9,639 nucleotides of DNA. It comes from an uncultured Lachnospiraceae bacterium. Its GTDB lineage: Bacteria; Bacillota; Clostridia; Lachnospirales; Lachnospiraceae. This document shows positions 1 to 7,071 of the stretch, in pieces. Made by a program: the position numbers and the translations under genes. The notes beneath the pieces are model-generated. The model was not told the origin of the DNA. It was given only the letters and a program-made list of their open reading frames with translations, and made no database searches. Numbering within the stretch: position 1 is the first letter of the stretch; each line of letters begins with the position of its first letter. The DNA lies in contig CAJORC010000243.1 of NCBI GenBank assembly GCA_905236615.1, forward strand, positions 1-9,639. Direction: 5' to 3'.

Positions 1-1574
1 TATTTATCAGGATAAGCCATTGCCTTTTGAAATTCCTCCTTTTCAGCACTGTTTTCCCATTCGTATTCAAAATGCTTAAAAACAGCACTTCCATTCTCTG
101 CGAACATACCAAAGTATGTACCTGTGAATGTCATTATTTCCGTTGCCTCTGTAGCCATTGCAGCAGTCATGCCACGTCCAAGGTATTCATATCTTTCGCC
201 ATCTTCACTGTAATAAAATCTGTAATAATCTTTATCAGAAGTTATTTTCAGGTATATATTTTCTGATGAGATCTTTACACGCTCCACTACCGCTTCAAGA
301 TCATAGATGGATTTATTTATCTCTGCATATAATCCATCATCTTTTTTGGTAATATAAATGTCATAATGGTGCGTATCCATATAATAAACAGTAATTCCGG
401 CCTTCGTACCCTCACTTACAGAGGTCTCAATCTTTGCTATTACTGTTCCTCCAAAATCCTTCTGCCTGACTCCCAAAAATGCAGGTGAATGATGTCCGCC
501 GCTAAGACCCTTATCAGTTCCATTAAGTATAAGGCATCTATTTTTGAAATCCCAATTGTAGTTTTCTATTTCCGGATTTCTGACATAATTAAACTCAAAT
601 GGAATAGTTTCTTCAGCAAAATCGGTTTTGAAAATATAATTTTTTTCCTCAACTTTGCCCGGAAGATTTGCTGAACTATTAAGTGAAACCTTTTTCTCCG
701 GCAGATACGGCCAGCCATCCTTCCATTCTACTGAAACAAGAAAAGTTTCTCTTCCAAAATGATGGAGTCTGACATCAGTATTCCGTGTTCCAAGAACAAC
801 CATCCACCAGTTTCCGTTCTGATCATCAAACAGATCCCCATGACCAACACATTGTACCGGCTCATTATTAAAATCACGATGAGTCAGTATAGGATTGTAA
901 GGACAAGCTTCATACGGTCCCCATATATTGTCGGCTCTCTGTATAGTCACCATATGTCCATATTCGGTTCCGCCCTCAGCAAGCATCAGATAATACTTTC
1001 CGTTAATCTTATAAATATGCGGTGCTTCAGGACATTTTCCACTGCATCCATAACTTATTGACTTCTTTTCCGAAAGAACTTCACCGTTATTAACATCCAG
1101 TTCAAAAAGAACGATCGCCTGCCCCTTCTCATCAAAACCGGTTCCACAGTAGTAGGCTTTCCCATCATCATCAAAAAACAATGACGGGTCAATGCCTTCA
1201 TGCTTGATCCATATTGGATCTGACCATGGTCCGGCCGGATCATCAGCAGTTACAATAAAGTTTCCGATGCCCTTCCTTATCATCGAGGTAAGATTTGTAG
1301 TAATCATATAAAACTTACCATTATTATATCTTATGGTCGGCGCAAGTATCCCGTTTGAAGGAGATGCATTTTCAAGATCCAGCTGGGATTTCCTTGTAAG
1401 ACAATGTCCCAGCTGTTTCCAATTAACAAGATTCCTGCTCTTAAATACCGGTACTCCGGGGAAAAATTCAAATGATGAATTAACCAGATAGAATTCATCA
1501 TTCACCCTGACTACACTTGGATCAGGGTAATAACCGGAGATAATGGGGTTATAATAATTCTGCTTCTCTGTCAT
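1..1574 (-). CDS. GH43 family beta-xylosidase/alpha-L-arabinofuranosidase-like glycosidase (3' end cut by window edge)
   Basis: An open frame runs from ATG at 1574 to the left edge without a stop (524 full codons; the next codon begins TA, so it is Tyr or stop). The N-terminal five-bladed beta-propeller of GH43 shows all three expected acidic residues: D18 in YYPDPSVV (general base), D129 in GIDPSLFF (pKa modulator) and E183 in CPEAPHIY (general acid). Other family blocks are NSSFEFFPGVPVF, AEGGTEYGH and GHGDLF. From about residue 315 the sequence fits the C-terminal beta-sandwich usual in GH43 xylosidases. There is no signal peptide, so it should act in the cytoplasm on imported oligosaccharides. 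The start follows a GGGGAG ribosome binding site and lies 21 bases after the symporter stop, implying one transcript. Family members are about 520-560 residues, so little or nothing is missing. Xylosidase versus arabinofuranosidase activity cannot be decided from sequence alone. Confidence 0.93.
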   Translation of the reverse strand, partial: MTEKQNYYNPIISGYYPDPSVVRVNDEFYLVNSSFEFFPGVPVFKSRNLVNWKQLGHCLTRKSQLDLENASPSNGILAPTIRYNNGKFYMITTNLTSMIRKGIGNFIVTADDPAGPWSDPIWIKHEGIDPSLFFDDDGKAYYCGTGFDEKGQAIVLFELDVNNGEVLSEKKSISYGCSGKCPEAPHIYKINGKYYLMLAEGGTEYGHMVTIQRADNIWGPYEACPYNPILTHRDFNNEPVQCVGHGDLFDDQNGNWWMVVLGTRNTDVRLHHFGRETFLVSVEWKDGWPYLPEKKVSLNSSANLPGKVEEKNYIFKTDFAEETIPFEFNYVRNPEIENYNWDFKNRCLILNGTDKGLSGGHHSPAFLGVRQKDFGGTVIAKIETSVSEGTKAGITVYYMDTHHYDIYITKKDDGLYAEINKSIYDLEAVVERVKISSENIYLKITSDKDYYRFYYSEDGERYEYLGRGMTAAMATEATEIMTFTGTYFGMFAENGSAVFKHFEYEWENSAEKEEFQKAMAYPDK

Positions 1575-1595
1575 GTTTATCCTGTCTCCCCTGTT

Positions 1596-3005
1596 TTATG
1601 ATGCAGCAACTGCACCCTTAACTTCCTTTACCTCTTTTGTCTCTTTAATTTCAATGTCAGTTATTTTTTTGTAATCTTCTTCATAATGATAGAACAACGT
1701 TATAACCACGATATCTGCAATAAGGAAAAGCGCCGGAAGATATCCGAATGACAATGCAATTCCTGATTTCGATATATTACTGCCCTCTCCTACTATCCAG
1801 CCTACAAAAGCAGCTCCAAGTCCACCTGTAATTTTACTTGCAAAAGTCATAACGCTGGATCCGAGGCCCTCAATACGTTTTCCGAATCTACTCTCGCCAT
1901 AATCTACCGCATCTGCAGCCAGTGTATTTGCGATACATGAAAGCGGTCCTGCTCCAAGTCCGCATATAACCGTTCCTATAGCCAAAACCGGCACCCCACC
2001 GACAGTTGCAGCTATTGCTCTCAAGAAATATCCAATGATCTGTCCTGCCGCACCTATCAGGAGGCTCTTTTTCTTACCAAGATATTTAAGACAGATTCCG
2101 GGAAGGACTATAATACTTATAACTGTCGGTAAAAGATTAAGGAGATTCATTGACGCTGTAAGATTGAGGTCTCCCATATTTTCCTGATAGAAGAAAGTCT
2201 GAGCCGTTGAGTTAAACTGCATCGAAAAACCAACCATAAGAGAACTGAACGCTGCTATCAGAAGATACTTGTTTTTGAAGAAAAGAAACATTCCTTCCTT
2301 GAAGTCAACTGTACAGTCAGCATTCTTCATGTCATTGGCAGCCTTATGCTCAAGCACATATTCTCTCGAAAATGCGAATGAAAGAAGCATGGATGCTGTT
2401 ACAATTACTCCATAAATTATAAATGCAAGTCTCCATCCGGAATTTGACATCTCTCCGCCGCTTAACTTTGTAACAAAAGGAATTGTAACCGAACATCCAA
2501 GAATTCCTCCGCAAAGACCTGAGATCATGGCAAACTGGGCGAGAATTCCTCTCTCTCGGGAATTCTGAGTCATAAGTGCCATCAGCGATGACTTGGCACA
2601 TCCCGCTACTGTATAGCAGATTGTCATAAAAAGATTATATGTAAGAAATGCGTAAACAATCTTGAAAGTATCTGATGCTCCGGCCGGAACCATAAACATC
2701 AGAGCCAGTGAAATACCTGTAGGAATTGCCAGCCACAACAGCCACGGGCGTGCCTTACCCCACTTCGTTCTTGTTTTATCGATAATACCGCCTGCAAGCA
2801 GATCAGTAACTCCGTCAAAAAGTTTTGAGATGAGAAGCATTGTTCCAACCATCACGCCGGACATTCCCACATTCTGAGTATAATAAAACATAATGAATGC
2901 TGCTACTATCGAATTGGCTGCCCCTGGCACCTCACCAAGTGCAAACGACAGTCTCTCTGTAAAACTGAGTTTGTCTGTTATCGGATTTTTTGATATTTTA
3001 TTCAT
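1596..3005 (-). CDS. GPH-family glycoside:cation symporter (MelB/XynP-like, MFS fold)
   Basis: This 469-residue membrane protein has about twelve hydrophobic segments. Its N-terminal half carries the glycoside-pentoside-hexuronide symporter signature: FDGVTDLLAGGIIDKTRTKW followed by GKARPW (about residues 63-89), with the family's conserved acidic residues D64, D68 and D76. It is predicted to import a glycoside or short oligosaccharide with Na+ or H+ across the cytoplasmic membrane. It sits directly upstream of the GH43 gene on the same strand, so the transported sugar is probably a substrate of that enzyme, for example a xylo- or arabinoxylo-oligosaccharide (inference). The ATG at 3005 is preceded by GGAGAAGGG at a workable distance. 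The C-terminus is a charged cytoplasmic tail rich in Lys and Glu (from about residue 443). The substrate cannot be read from the sequence. Confidence 0.94.
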   Translation of the reverse strand: MNKISKNPITDKLSFTERLSFALGEVPGAANSIVAAFIMFYYTQNVGMSGVMVGTMLLISKLFDGVTDLLAGGIIDKTRTKWGKARPWLLWLAIPTGISLALMFMVPAGASDTFKIVYAFLTYNLFMTICYTVAGCAKSSLMALMTQNSRERGILAQFAMISGLCGGILGCSVTIPFVTKLSGGEMSNSGWRLAFIIYGVIVTASMLLSFAFSREYVLEHKAANDMKNADCTVDFKEGMFLFFKNKYLLIAAFSSLMVGFSMQFNSTAQTFFYQENMGDLNLTASMNLLNLLPTVISIIVLPGICLKYLGKKKSLLIGAAGQIIGYFLRAIAATVGGVPVLAIGTVICGLGAGPLSCIANTLAADAVDYGESRFGKRIEGLGSSVMTFASKITGGLGAAFVGWIVGEGSNISKSGIALSFGYLPALFLIADIVVITLFYHYEEDYKKITDIEIKETKEVKEVKGAVAAS

Positions 3006-3103
3006 GTTATTTTTTCCCTTCTCCGCGATACAGTAAGCTGTTTATGCTTTAATATAACGCTGTTCACTATAACAATAAGCTTCAATCCCACCAGTAAAAG
3101 CTT

Positions 3104-3131
3104 TTGACCTGTAACTTGAAGGTAGTATAAC
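3104..3131 (+). promoter_or_regulatory. Possible plus-strand promoter facing the araC-type gene
   Basis: TTGACC (3104-3109), a 16-base spacer and TATAAC (3126-3131) form a good match to a vegetative sigma promoter on the plus strand. It overlaps the symporter promoter in the opposite direction and would transcribe antisense into the 3' end of the AraC-family gene. It may be coincidental in AT-rich DNA. Confidence 0.3.
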
Positions 3132-3152
3132 ATTCCTTAAGATCCTGTTCCA
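3124..3152 (-). promoter_or_regulatory. Candidate promoter of the symporter-GH43 operon
   Basis: On the minus strand a TATACT -10 (3129-3124) lies 17 bases after a poor -35, TGGAAC (3152-3147). A weak -35 is typical of activator-dependent promoters. The distance from the upstream 12-base motif to this -10 is 38 bases, identical to the GH1 promoter, which is the main reason for choosing it. A TATAAT at 3162-3157 is an alternative -10 but has no acceptable -35. The leader would be about 110 bases. Confidence 0.5.
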
Positions 3153-3167
3153 TGTTATTATAATTGC

Positions 3168-3179
3168 AAAATCCGACAT
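3168..3179 (-). promoter_or_regulatory. Candidate AraC-protein operator, copy 1 (upstream of symporter)
   Basis: ATGTCGGATTTT on the minus strand, preceded by a run of A. The identical 12-mer occurs at 4322-4333 upstream of GH1, with the same orientation relative to the promoter and the same spacing. It is probably an activator site for the adjacent AraC-family protein. Binding is inferred, not shown. Confidence 0.55.
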
Positions 3180-3199
3180 TTTTTTAGGTCTGCCTCAGG

Positions 3200-4297
3200 T
3201 CAGAACATATCGAATTTTGGAGTTGAATAATGCTTCTGCCTGTATTCTAAAGGCGACATATGATAGACTGACTTAAATACCCGCGAAAAATGATCCGCTG
3301 AATTATAACCGACCTTTTCTGCTATCTCACCAACTTTTATCCTGGTATTCACCAGATACTGTTCCGCCTCCGCAATCCTCTGTCTTTTTATAATCTCCGA
3401 AAAACTGAATCCGGTATTTCTTTTTATAATAGTAGAAAGATATGCTTCATTGTAATGAAATAGTTCAGCAAGAAAAGATAAGGTCAGGGTTCTGTAATTG
3501 TACTTTATATATTGCATTATCAATGAAAAATCAGTTCCCATGGTGTAATCATAGAACTGTAATGACTTACTGTAATTTCTGAGAAGTTCTGAAAACAGCA
3601 GATTTACCCAGCTTATACAGCAGTTATTTCCATATGGATCATTTTTATGGCATTCAAGAAAAGCGTTGAAAACCATTTCCTTGATTTTAGGATTATTATC
3701 TGTATAGAAAACAAGAAAGTTTTCATGCTCTCCATTATTAAGTATATTTCTGAAAAATGATGAAAGCAGGTCATCTCTTGATAAAAGCGAGAAAAAAACA
3801 GTATCAAAAGTACTTTTTCTTACCATAATACAGAAAAGAATAGTTTCATCATTCAAAACGACATCATGCAGAAGCCCCGGAGCTACTATATTAAATTCCC
3901 CTTCCTTCATTTTTCTTGAATTATCATCGTACAAAAATTCAGCTGTACCTTTTGCAACATAATCTATCTCAAAGTAATCATGTGTATGCATGACCATCTT
4001 TGCATCATGAAACTGACTTATAACCAGAACATCTCTATGTATGGGGATAACATCTTCTTCCTTTACGTCAGACGGGTTGGATTTCTGAAGATCTACTGTA
4101 AGAAAAAGCTTTTCGGAAAACTCCTCAAAATCATCCAGACAGATACTGGATGGTGCAGGCGGTGCTATCGTGTTCGTCAGCATTCCATTCTCATACAGAT
4201 ATTCCATCATCTCCGGAAATGTCAGTTTTCTTCCGGTTCTGCTATAAAACCTGCTAAATTGTCTTTGTACCTCACCTATAGATATATAAAATGACAT
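3200..4297 (-). CDS. AraC-family transcriptional regulator with N-terminal cupin sensor domain
   Basis: This 365-residue cytoplasmic DNA-binding protein has three parts. An N-terminal extension (1-90) has no recognised domain. A cupin-like sugar-sensing region follows (about 95-150, with MHTHDYFEIDYV and GEFNIVAPGLLHD, including H104, H106, E110 and H144). The C-terminal AraC domain has two helix-turn-helix units: about 273-294 (LSFLAELFHYNEAYLSTIIKR) and 322-343 (VGEIAEKVGYNSADHFSRVFK), ending in the typical MSPLEYRQ. It lies between the symporter-GH43 operon and the divergent GH1 gene, so it most likely controls both in response to their sugar. The ATG at 4297 has GAGG five bases upstream. 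A copy of the shared 12-base motif falls in its own leader, suggesting autoregulation (inference). No convincing intrinsic terminator follows the stop, so read-through into the symporter is possible. Confidence 0.93.
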   Translation of the reverse strand: MSFYISIGEVQRQFSRFYSRTGRKLTFPEMMEYLYENGMLTNTIAPPAPSSICLDDFEEFSEKLFLTVDLQKSNPSDVKEEDVIPIHRDVLVISQFHDAKMVMHTHDYFEIDYVAKGTAEFLYDDNSRKMKEGEFNIVAPGLLHDVVLNDETILFCIMVRKSTFDTVFFSLLSRDDLLSSFFRNILNNGEHENFLVFYTDNNPKIKEMVFNAFLECHKNDPYGNNCCISWVNLLFSELLRNYSKSLQFYDYTMGTDFSLIMQYIKYNYRTLTLSFLAELFHYNEAYLSTIIKRNTGFSFSEIIKRQRIAEAEQYLVNTRIKVGEIAEKVGYNSADHFSRVFKSVYHMSPLEYRQKHYSTPKFDMF

Positions 4298-4321
4298 TTC
4301 AACCTCATTTCATCAAAAAAT

Positions 4322-4333
4322 ATGTCGGATTTT
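4322..4333 (+). promoter_or_regulatory. Candidate AraC-protein operator, copy 2 (upstream of GH1)
   Basis: ATGTCGGATTTT on the plus strand, preceded by an A-tract. It ends 15 bases before the GH1 -35 and 38 bases before its -10, exactly as copy 1 does relative to the symporter promoter. The same site lies in the untranslated leader of the divergent regulator gene. Confidence 0.55.
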
Positions 4334-4348
4334 TTCAAAGATATTCTA

Positions 4349-4377
4349 TTCATATCATCCGTCCTAGCTCATATAAT
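4349..4377 (+). promoter_or_regulatory. Promoter of the GH1 gene
   Basis: TTCATA (4349-4354), a 17-base spacer and a perfect TATAAT (4372-4377). Transcription would start near 4384, about 49 bases before the GH1 start codon. The candidate activator site lies just upstream. Confidence 0.6.
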
Positions 4378-4378
4378 G

Positions 4379-4409
4379 ATTATACACCAGGTAAAGCAAG
4401 TAAAGCCAA
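4379..4409 (-). promoter_or_regulatory. Candidate promoter of the AraC-family gene
   Basis: A minus-strand TATAAT (4384-4379) is preceded at a long 19-base spacing by TTGGCT (4409-4404). It lies back to back with the GH1 promoter, with the two -10 boxes one base apart, so the polymerase sites would compete. The leader would be about 75 bases and includes the 12-base motif. Confidence 0.4.
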
Positions 4410-4432
4410 ATTAATATTTGAGGAGCATATTT

Positions 4433-5683
4433 ATGAAAAAATTCAACAAAAATTTTATGCTGGGTTCCGCAACAGCGGCACATCAGGTCGAGGGTAACAA
4501 TATATATAACGACTGCTGGGTTGAAGAAAACCTGAAACATTCATTGTATGATGAACCGTCACTGGATGCTGTAGATCACTACAACAGATACAAAGAAGAT
4601 ATACGGCTTCTTAAGGAATCCGGTCTGAATACATACCGTTTCTCGATAGAGTGGTCAAGAATTCAAAGTGAACGTGATCTATGGAATCATAAGGAAATTG
4701 AACATTATCGTGATGTTATCAACTGCTGTCTGGATAACGGAATCACACCAATAGTTACCATGTTCCACTTTTCTTCGCCTAAATGGCTCATATCCATGGG
4801 CGGATGGGAAAACCCGGAAGTTATCAGCCTTTTTGCTGAATACTGCAGACGTGTTGTTTCAGAACTGGGTGATATAATGGAATACGTTTGCACAATAAAT
4901 GAAGCTAATATGAGGATGTTCATATCTGAAATCCTCAAAACAATCGGTGCTAAACAGGATGCCCAGGTTGGTATCAATCTGGACAGCAGTAATGCAGATG
5001 CTGCCGGCATCGAAGCCTCTGAGGCTTTCGGTCTTAAATTCCCGGAGCAGCCCCATACATTCGTCTCACCGTGTACTCCCGAAGGTGATATCATAGTAAT
5101 GAAGGCTCATGAGGCGGCCCGCGATGCAATGAAAGCTGAATGTCCACACCTTAAGATAGGAATCACGCTTACTGTACATAATGTCATTGCTGTAGATGGC
5201 GGGGAGGAGAATGCCCATGCAGAATGGGATACAGAATTTCTTCATTATCTTCCGTATATTCAACATGATGATTTTCTCGGCGTTCAGTGTTATACCAGAA
5301 AGCGCTTCAATAAGAAAGGTCTCATGCCCTATGCAGAAGGCGTTCCGCTTACTCAGATGGGATACGAGGAATGTCCCGAAGCTGTTGCAGGTGCGGTAAG
5401 AGATATCGCAAAAAATTTCAAGGGCGATATCATAGTAACTGAAAACGGTATTGCAACAGCTGATGACCATGTCCGCTCCCATTTTATAGAAAAAGCGACA
5501 GATGGTATAAAAGAATGCATTGATGACGGAATACCGGTTAAAGGCTATATTTACTGGTCGCTTTTGGATAATTTTGAATGGCAGAAAGGTTATTCCATGA
5601 CCTTTGGTCTGATTGGTGTAGACAGGAAAACTCAGACACGTTATCCCAAGGAAAGTCTCTACGAACTGGGAAGCTTTATATAA
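4433..5683 (+). CDS. GH1 family beta-glycosidase (beta-glucosidase-like)
   Basis: This 416-residue retaining glycosidase is predicted to remove a sugar from the non-reducing end of beta-linked oligosaccharides or glycosides in the cytoplasm; no signal peptide is seen. GH1 landmarks run in order: FMLGSATAAHQVEG (glycone-binding Q18), YRFSIEWSRI, MFHFSSPKWL, TINEAN with acid/base E157, VTENGIA with nucleophile E337, and SLLDNFEWQKGY plus FGLIGVD near the C-terminus. The acid/base motif ends in Ala where most GH1 enzymes have Pro (TxNEP), and the protein is shorter than the usual 440-480, so it belongs to a divergent subgroup. The ATG at 4433 is chosen because GAGGAG lies seven bases upstream; an in-frame TTG at 4418 would overlap that site. 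It is divergent from the AraC gene and has its own promoter and terminator. Glucosidase is the default guess; xylosidase or galactosidase activity is possible. Confidence 0.93.
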   Translation: MKKFNKNFMLGSATAAHQVEGNNIYNDCWVEENLKHSLYDEPSLDAVDHYNRYKEDIRLLKESGLNTYRFSIEWSRIQSERDLWNHKEIEHYRDVINCCLDNGITPIVTMFHFSSPKWLISMGGWENPEVISLFAEYCRRVVSELGDIMEYVCTINEANMRMFISEILKTIGAKQDAQVGINLDSSNADAAGIEASEAFGLKFPEQPHTFVSPCTPEGDIIVMKAHEAARDAMKAECPHLKIGITLTVHNVIAVDGGEENAHAEWDTEFLHYLPYIQHDDFLGVQCYTRKRFNKKGLMPYAEGVPLTQMGYEECPEAVAGAVRDIAKNFKGDIIVTENGIATADDHVRSHFIEKATDGIKECIDDGIPVKGYIYWSLLDNFEWQKGYSMTFGLIGVDRKTQTRYPKESLYELGSFI

Positions 5684-5709
5684 TACCTTTACATGCTTAA
5701 TTTAAATAA

Positions 5710-5767
5710 AAAACTTCCGGTAGTGTCAAAGAATCAATTCTCTTCTTTTGACACTGCCGGAAGTTTT
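5710..5767. terminator. Bidirectional rho-independent terminator between GH1 and the alcohol dehydrogenase
   Basis: A 21-base-pair stem with one T-G wobble pairs 5710-5730 with 5747-5767 around a 16-base loop; the core is CTTCCGG/CCGGAAG. The plus strand exits into TTTTATTTTAC and the minus strand into TTTTTTATTTAAA. It can therefore end both converging transcripts. Confidence 0.92.
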
Positions 5768-5789
5768 ATTTTACTATCCGCTAAGTCAT

Positions 5790-6938
5790 TTAAGCCATCA
5801 ACATACGGAACATATCAATTACCTGCTCCTTTGTAGCCTCTCTCGGATTACCGGGATAGCATGCATCATTAAGCGCATCTGTTGCAAGCTGATCAAGATC
5901 TTCTTCCTTGATCTTATCCAGAGTCTTCGGAATACCAACATCCTCAGAAAGCTTCTTAACTGCATTGATTGCAGCATCACGATACTCTTCCTGAGACATA
6001 TTATCAACGCCTTCTACACCCATAGCTCTTGCTACTTCTCTAAGTCTCTCACCGGTGTACTCACGGTTAAACTCCATGGAAATCGGAAGGAACATAGCAC
6101 ATGCTACACCATGAGGAGTATCATAGTGAGCTGAAAGTGTATGAGCCATTGCGTGGTCTATACCAAGACCTACATTTGAGAAGCCCATTCCTGCAATATA
6201 CTGTCCAAGAGCCATGCCCTCTCGACCTTCCTTCGTATTCTCTACAGCACCTCTGAGATTCTTAGAGATGAGACGAATAGCTTCAAGGTGGAACATATCT
6301 GTCATTTCCCAAGCAGCCTTTGTGGTATATCCCTCAATCGCATGTGTAAGTGCATCCATACCTGTAGAAGCTGTAAGACCCTTTGGCATTGAAGACATCA
6401 TTTCAGGATCTACTACGGCTACTATAGGCATGTCATGTGGATCAACACATACAAATTTTCTTTCCTTTTCTACATCAGTGATAACGTAGTTGATAGTAAC
6501 CTCAGCTGCAGTTCCTGCTGTTGTCGGAACTGCAATGATAGGTACACAAGGATTCTTTGTAGGTGCAACGCCCTCAAGTGAGCGGACATCAGCAAACTCA
6601 GGGTTTCTGATGATGATACCGATTGCTTTTGATGTGTCCATTGATGATCCGCCGCCAATTGCTACGATGCAGTCCGCATCTGACTTTTTGAAAGCTTCTA
6701 CGCCATTCTGTACATTTGCAATTGTCGGGTTTGGTTTAATATCTGAATATACATCATAAGGAATCTTTGCTTCATCTAAAAGGTCAGTAACCTTTGCTGT
6801 AACACCAAACTTGATAAGATCTGGATCTGATGCCACAAAAGCCTTTTTGAATCCATTGCTATTGATCTCGTTTACGATTTCCTTGATTGCTCCTGCTCCA
6901 TGATATGATGTACCATTGAGTGAAATTCTGTTTGCCAT
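5790..6938 (-). CDS. fucO: Iron-dependent alcohol dehydrogenase, FucO-type lactaldehyde reductase (1,2-propanediol oxidoreductase)
   Basis: The 382 residues match the length of E. coli FucO as recalled, and long stretches agree with it: PEFADVRSLEG, PTTAGTAAEVTINYVITD, KFVCVDPHD, ALGQYIAGMGFSNVGLG and GNPREAT. The nucleotide-binding GGGS is at 95-98. The four metal ligands of the family are in place: D195, H199, H262 and H276 (in MDALTHAIEG, DHAMAH and DTPHG). It probably reduces L-lactaldehyde to 1,2-propanediol with NADH, a redox sink when deoxy sugars are fermented; related members also accept other short aldehydes and alcohols. No fucose or rhamnose catabolic gene lies in the window, so the physiological substrate is open. 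GGAG lies about ten bases before the ATG. A TetR-family gene lies upstream on the same strand, and a perfect inverted repeat overlaps the promoter, so control by that regulator is likely. Confidence 0.92.
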   Translation of the reverse strand: MANRISLNGTSYHGAGAIKEIVNEINSNGFKKAFVASDPDLIKFGVTAKVTDLLDEAKIPYDVYSDIKPNPTIANVQNGVEAFKKSDADCIVAIGGGSSMDTSKAIGIIIRNPEFADVRSLEGVAPTKNPCVPIIAVPTTAGTAAEVTINYVITDVEKERKFVCVDPHDMPIVAVVDPEMMSSMPKGLTASTGMDALTHAIEGYTTKAAWEMTDMFHLEAIRLISKNLRGAVENTKEGREGMALGQYIAGMGFSNVGLGIDHAMAHTLSAHYDTPHGVACAMFLPISMEFNREYTGERLREVARAMGVEGVDNMSQEEYRDAAINAVKKLSEDVGIPKTLDKIKEEDLDQLATDALNDACYPGNPREATKEQVIDMFRMLMA

Positions 6939-6973
6939 AATGAAAACTCTCCTATCCTTATTTTATTTTATAT

Positions 6974-6990
6974 ATCCGCGTTACACGGAT
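6974..6990 (-). promoter_or_regulatory. Leader hairpin containing an extra operator half-site
   Basis: ATCCG and CGGAT flank a 7-base loop in the dehydrogenase leader. On the plus strand 6980-6986 reads GTTACAC, the same 7-mer that forms the core of the 7034-7061 palindrome. It may be an auxiliary half-site or coincidental. Confidence 0.3.
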
Positions 6991-7014
6991 TTTTAACCCC
7001 TTGTTAAGTATAGC

Positions 7015-7023
7015 ATTATAGCA
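7015..7023 (-). promoter_or_regulatory. Extended -10 promoter of the alcohol dehydrogenase gene
   Basis: The minus strand carries TGCTATAAT, an extended -10 with a perfect hexamer, so a weak -35 is tolerable. The -35 position (7038-7043) falls inside the inverted repeat. Transcription would start near 7008, giving a leader of about 70 bases. A TATACT at 7012-7007 is a weaker alternative. Confidence 0.6.
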
Positions 7024-7033
7024 ATCTCAGAAT

Positions 7034-7061
7034 AAGTTACACATATGTCAATGTGTAACTT
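7034..7061. promoter_or_regulatory. Perfect inverted repeat, candidate TetR-protein operator
   Basis: AAGTTACACAT (7034-7044) and ATGTGTAACTT (7051-7061) are perfect reverse complements around the 6-base centre ATGTCA. The site covers the -35 position of the dehydrogenase promoter and begins 10 bases after the upstream regulator's stop. No T-run follows on either strand adequate for an intrinsic terminator. Length and symmetry suit a TetR dimer, so binding would block the promoter (inference). Confidence 0.7.
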
Positions 7062-7071
7062 TTTGAACAAT

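Noticed and set aside
27..1243. Several short open frames on the plus strand and one on the minus strand (1055-1243) inside the first 1.6 kb
   Set aside because: They lie in other frames of the GH43 gene, show no family motif, and the GH43 frame is uninterrupted from 1574 to the edge.
3040..3075. A cre-like catabolite-repression site in the symporter leader
   Set aside because: The TGAACAGCG stretch places the central CG one base off the consensus, and the rest does not match.
4418..4432. Upstream TTG start for the GH1 gene
   Set aside because: It overlaps the GAGGAG ribosome binding site that serves the ATG at 4433, and the family homology begins after that ATG.
4705..5482. Minus-strand open frames of 65-138 codons inside GH1
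   Set aside because: They are antisense frames of a gene with complete catalytic motifs and have no recognisable domain or ribosome binding site.
5748..6759. Plus-strand frames opposite the alcohol dehydrogenase
   Set aside because: They are reverse-strand shadows of a highly conserved coding region, and the first begins inside the terminator.
6993..7007. TTAAC-5-GTTAA near the dehydrogenase promoter as a Rex (NADH-sensing) site
   Set aside because: The half-sites are in the opposite order to the known TTGTTAA-N4-TTAACAA form and the arms are only five bases.
7034..7061. The palindrome as terminator of the TetR gene
   Set aside because: The minus-strand exit is ATTCTGAG with no T-tract, and it overlaps the downstream promoter.
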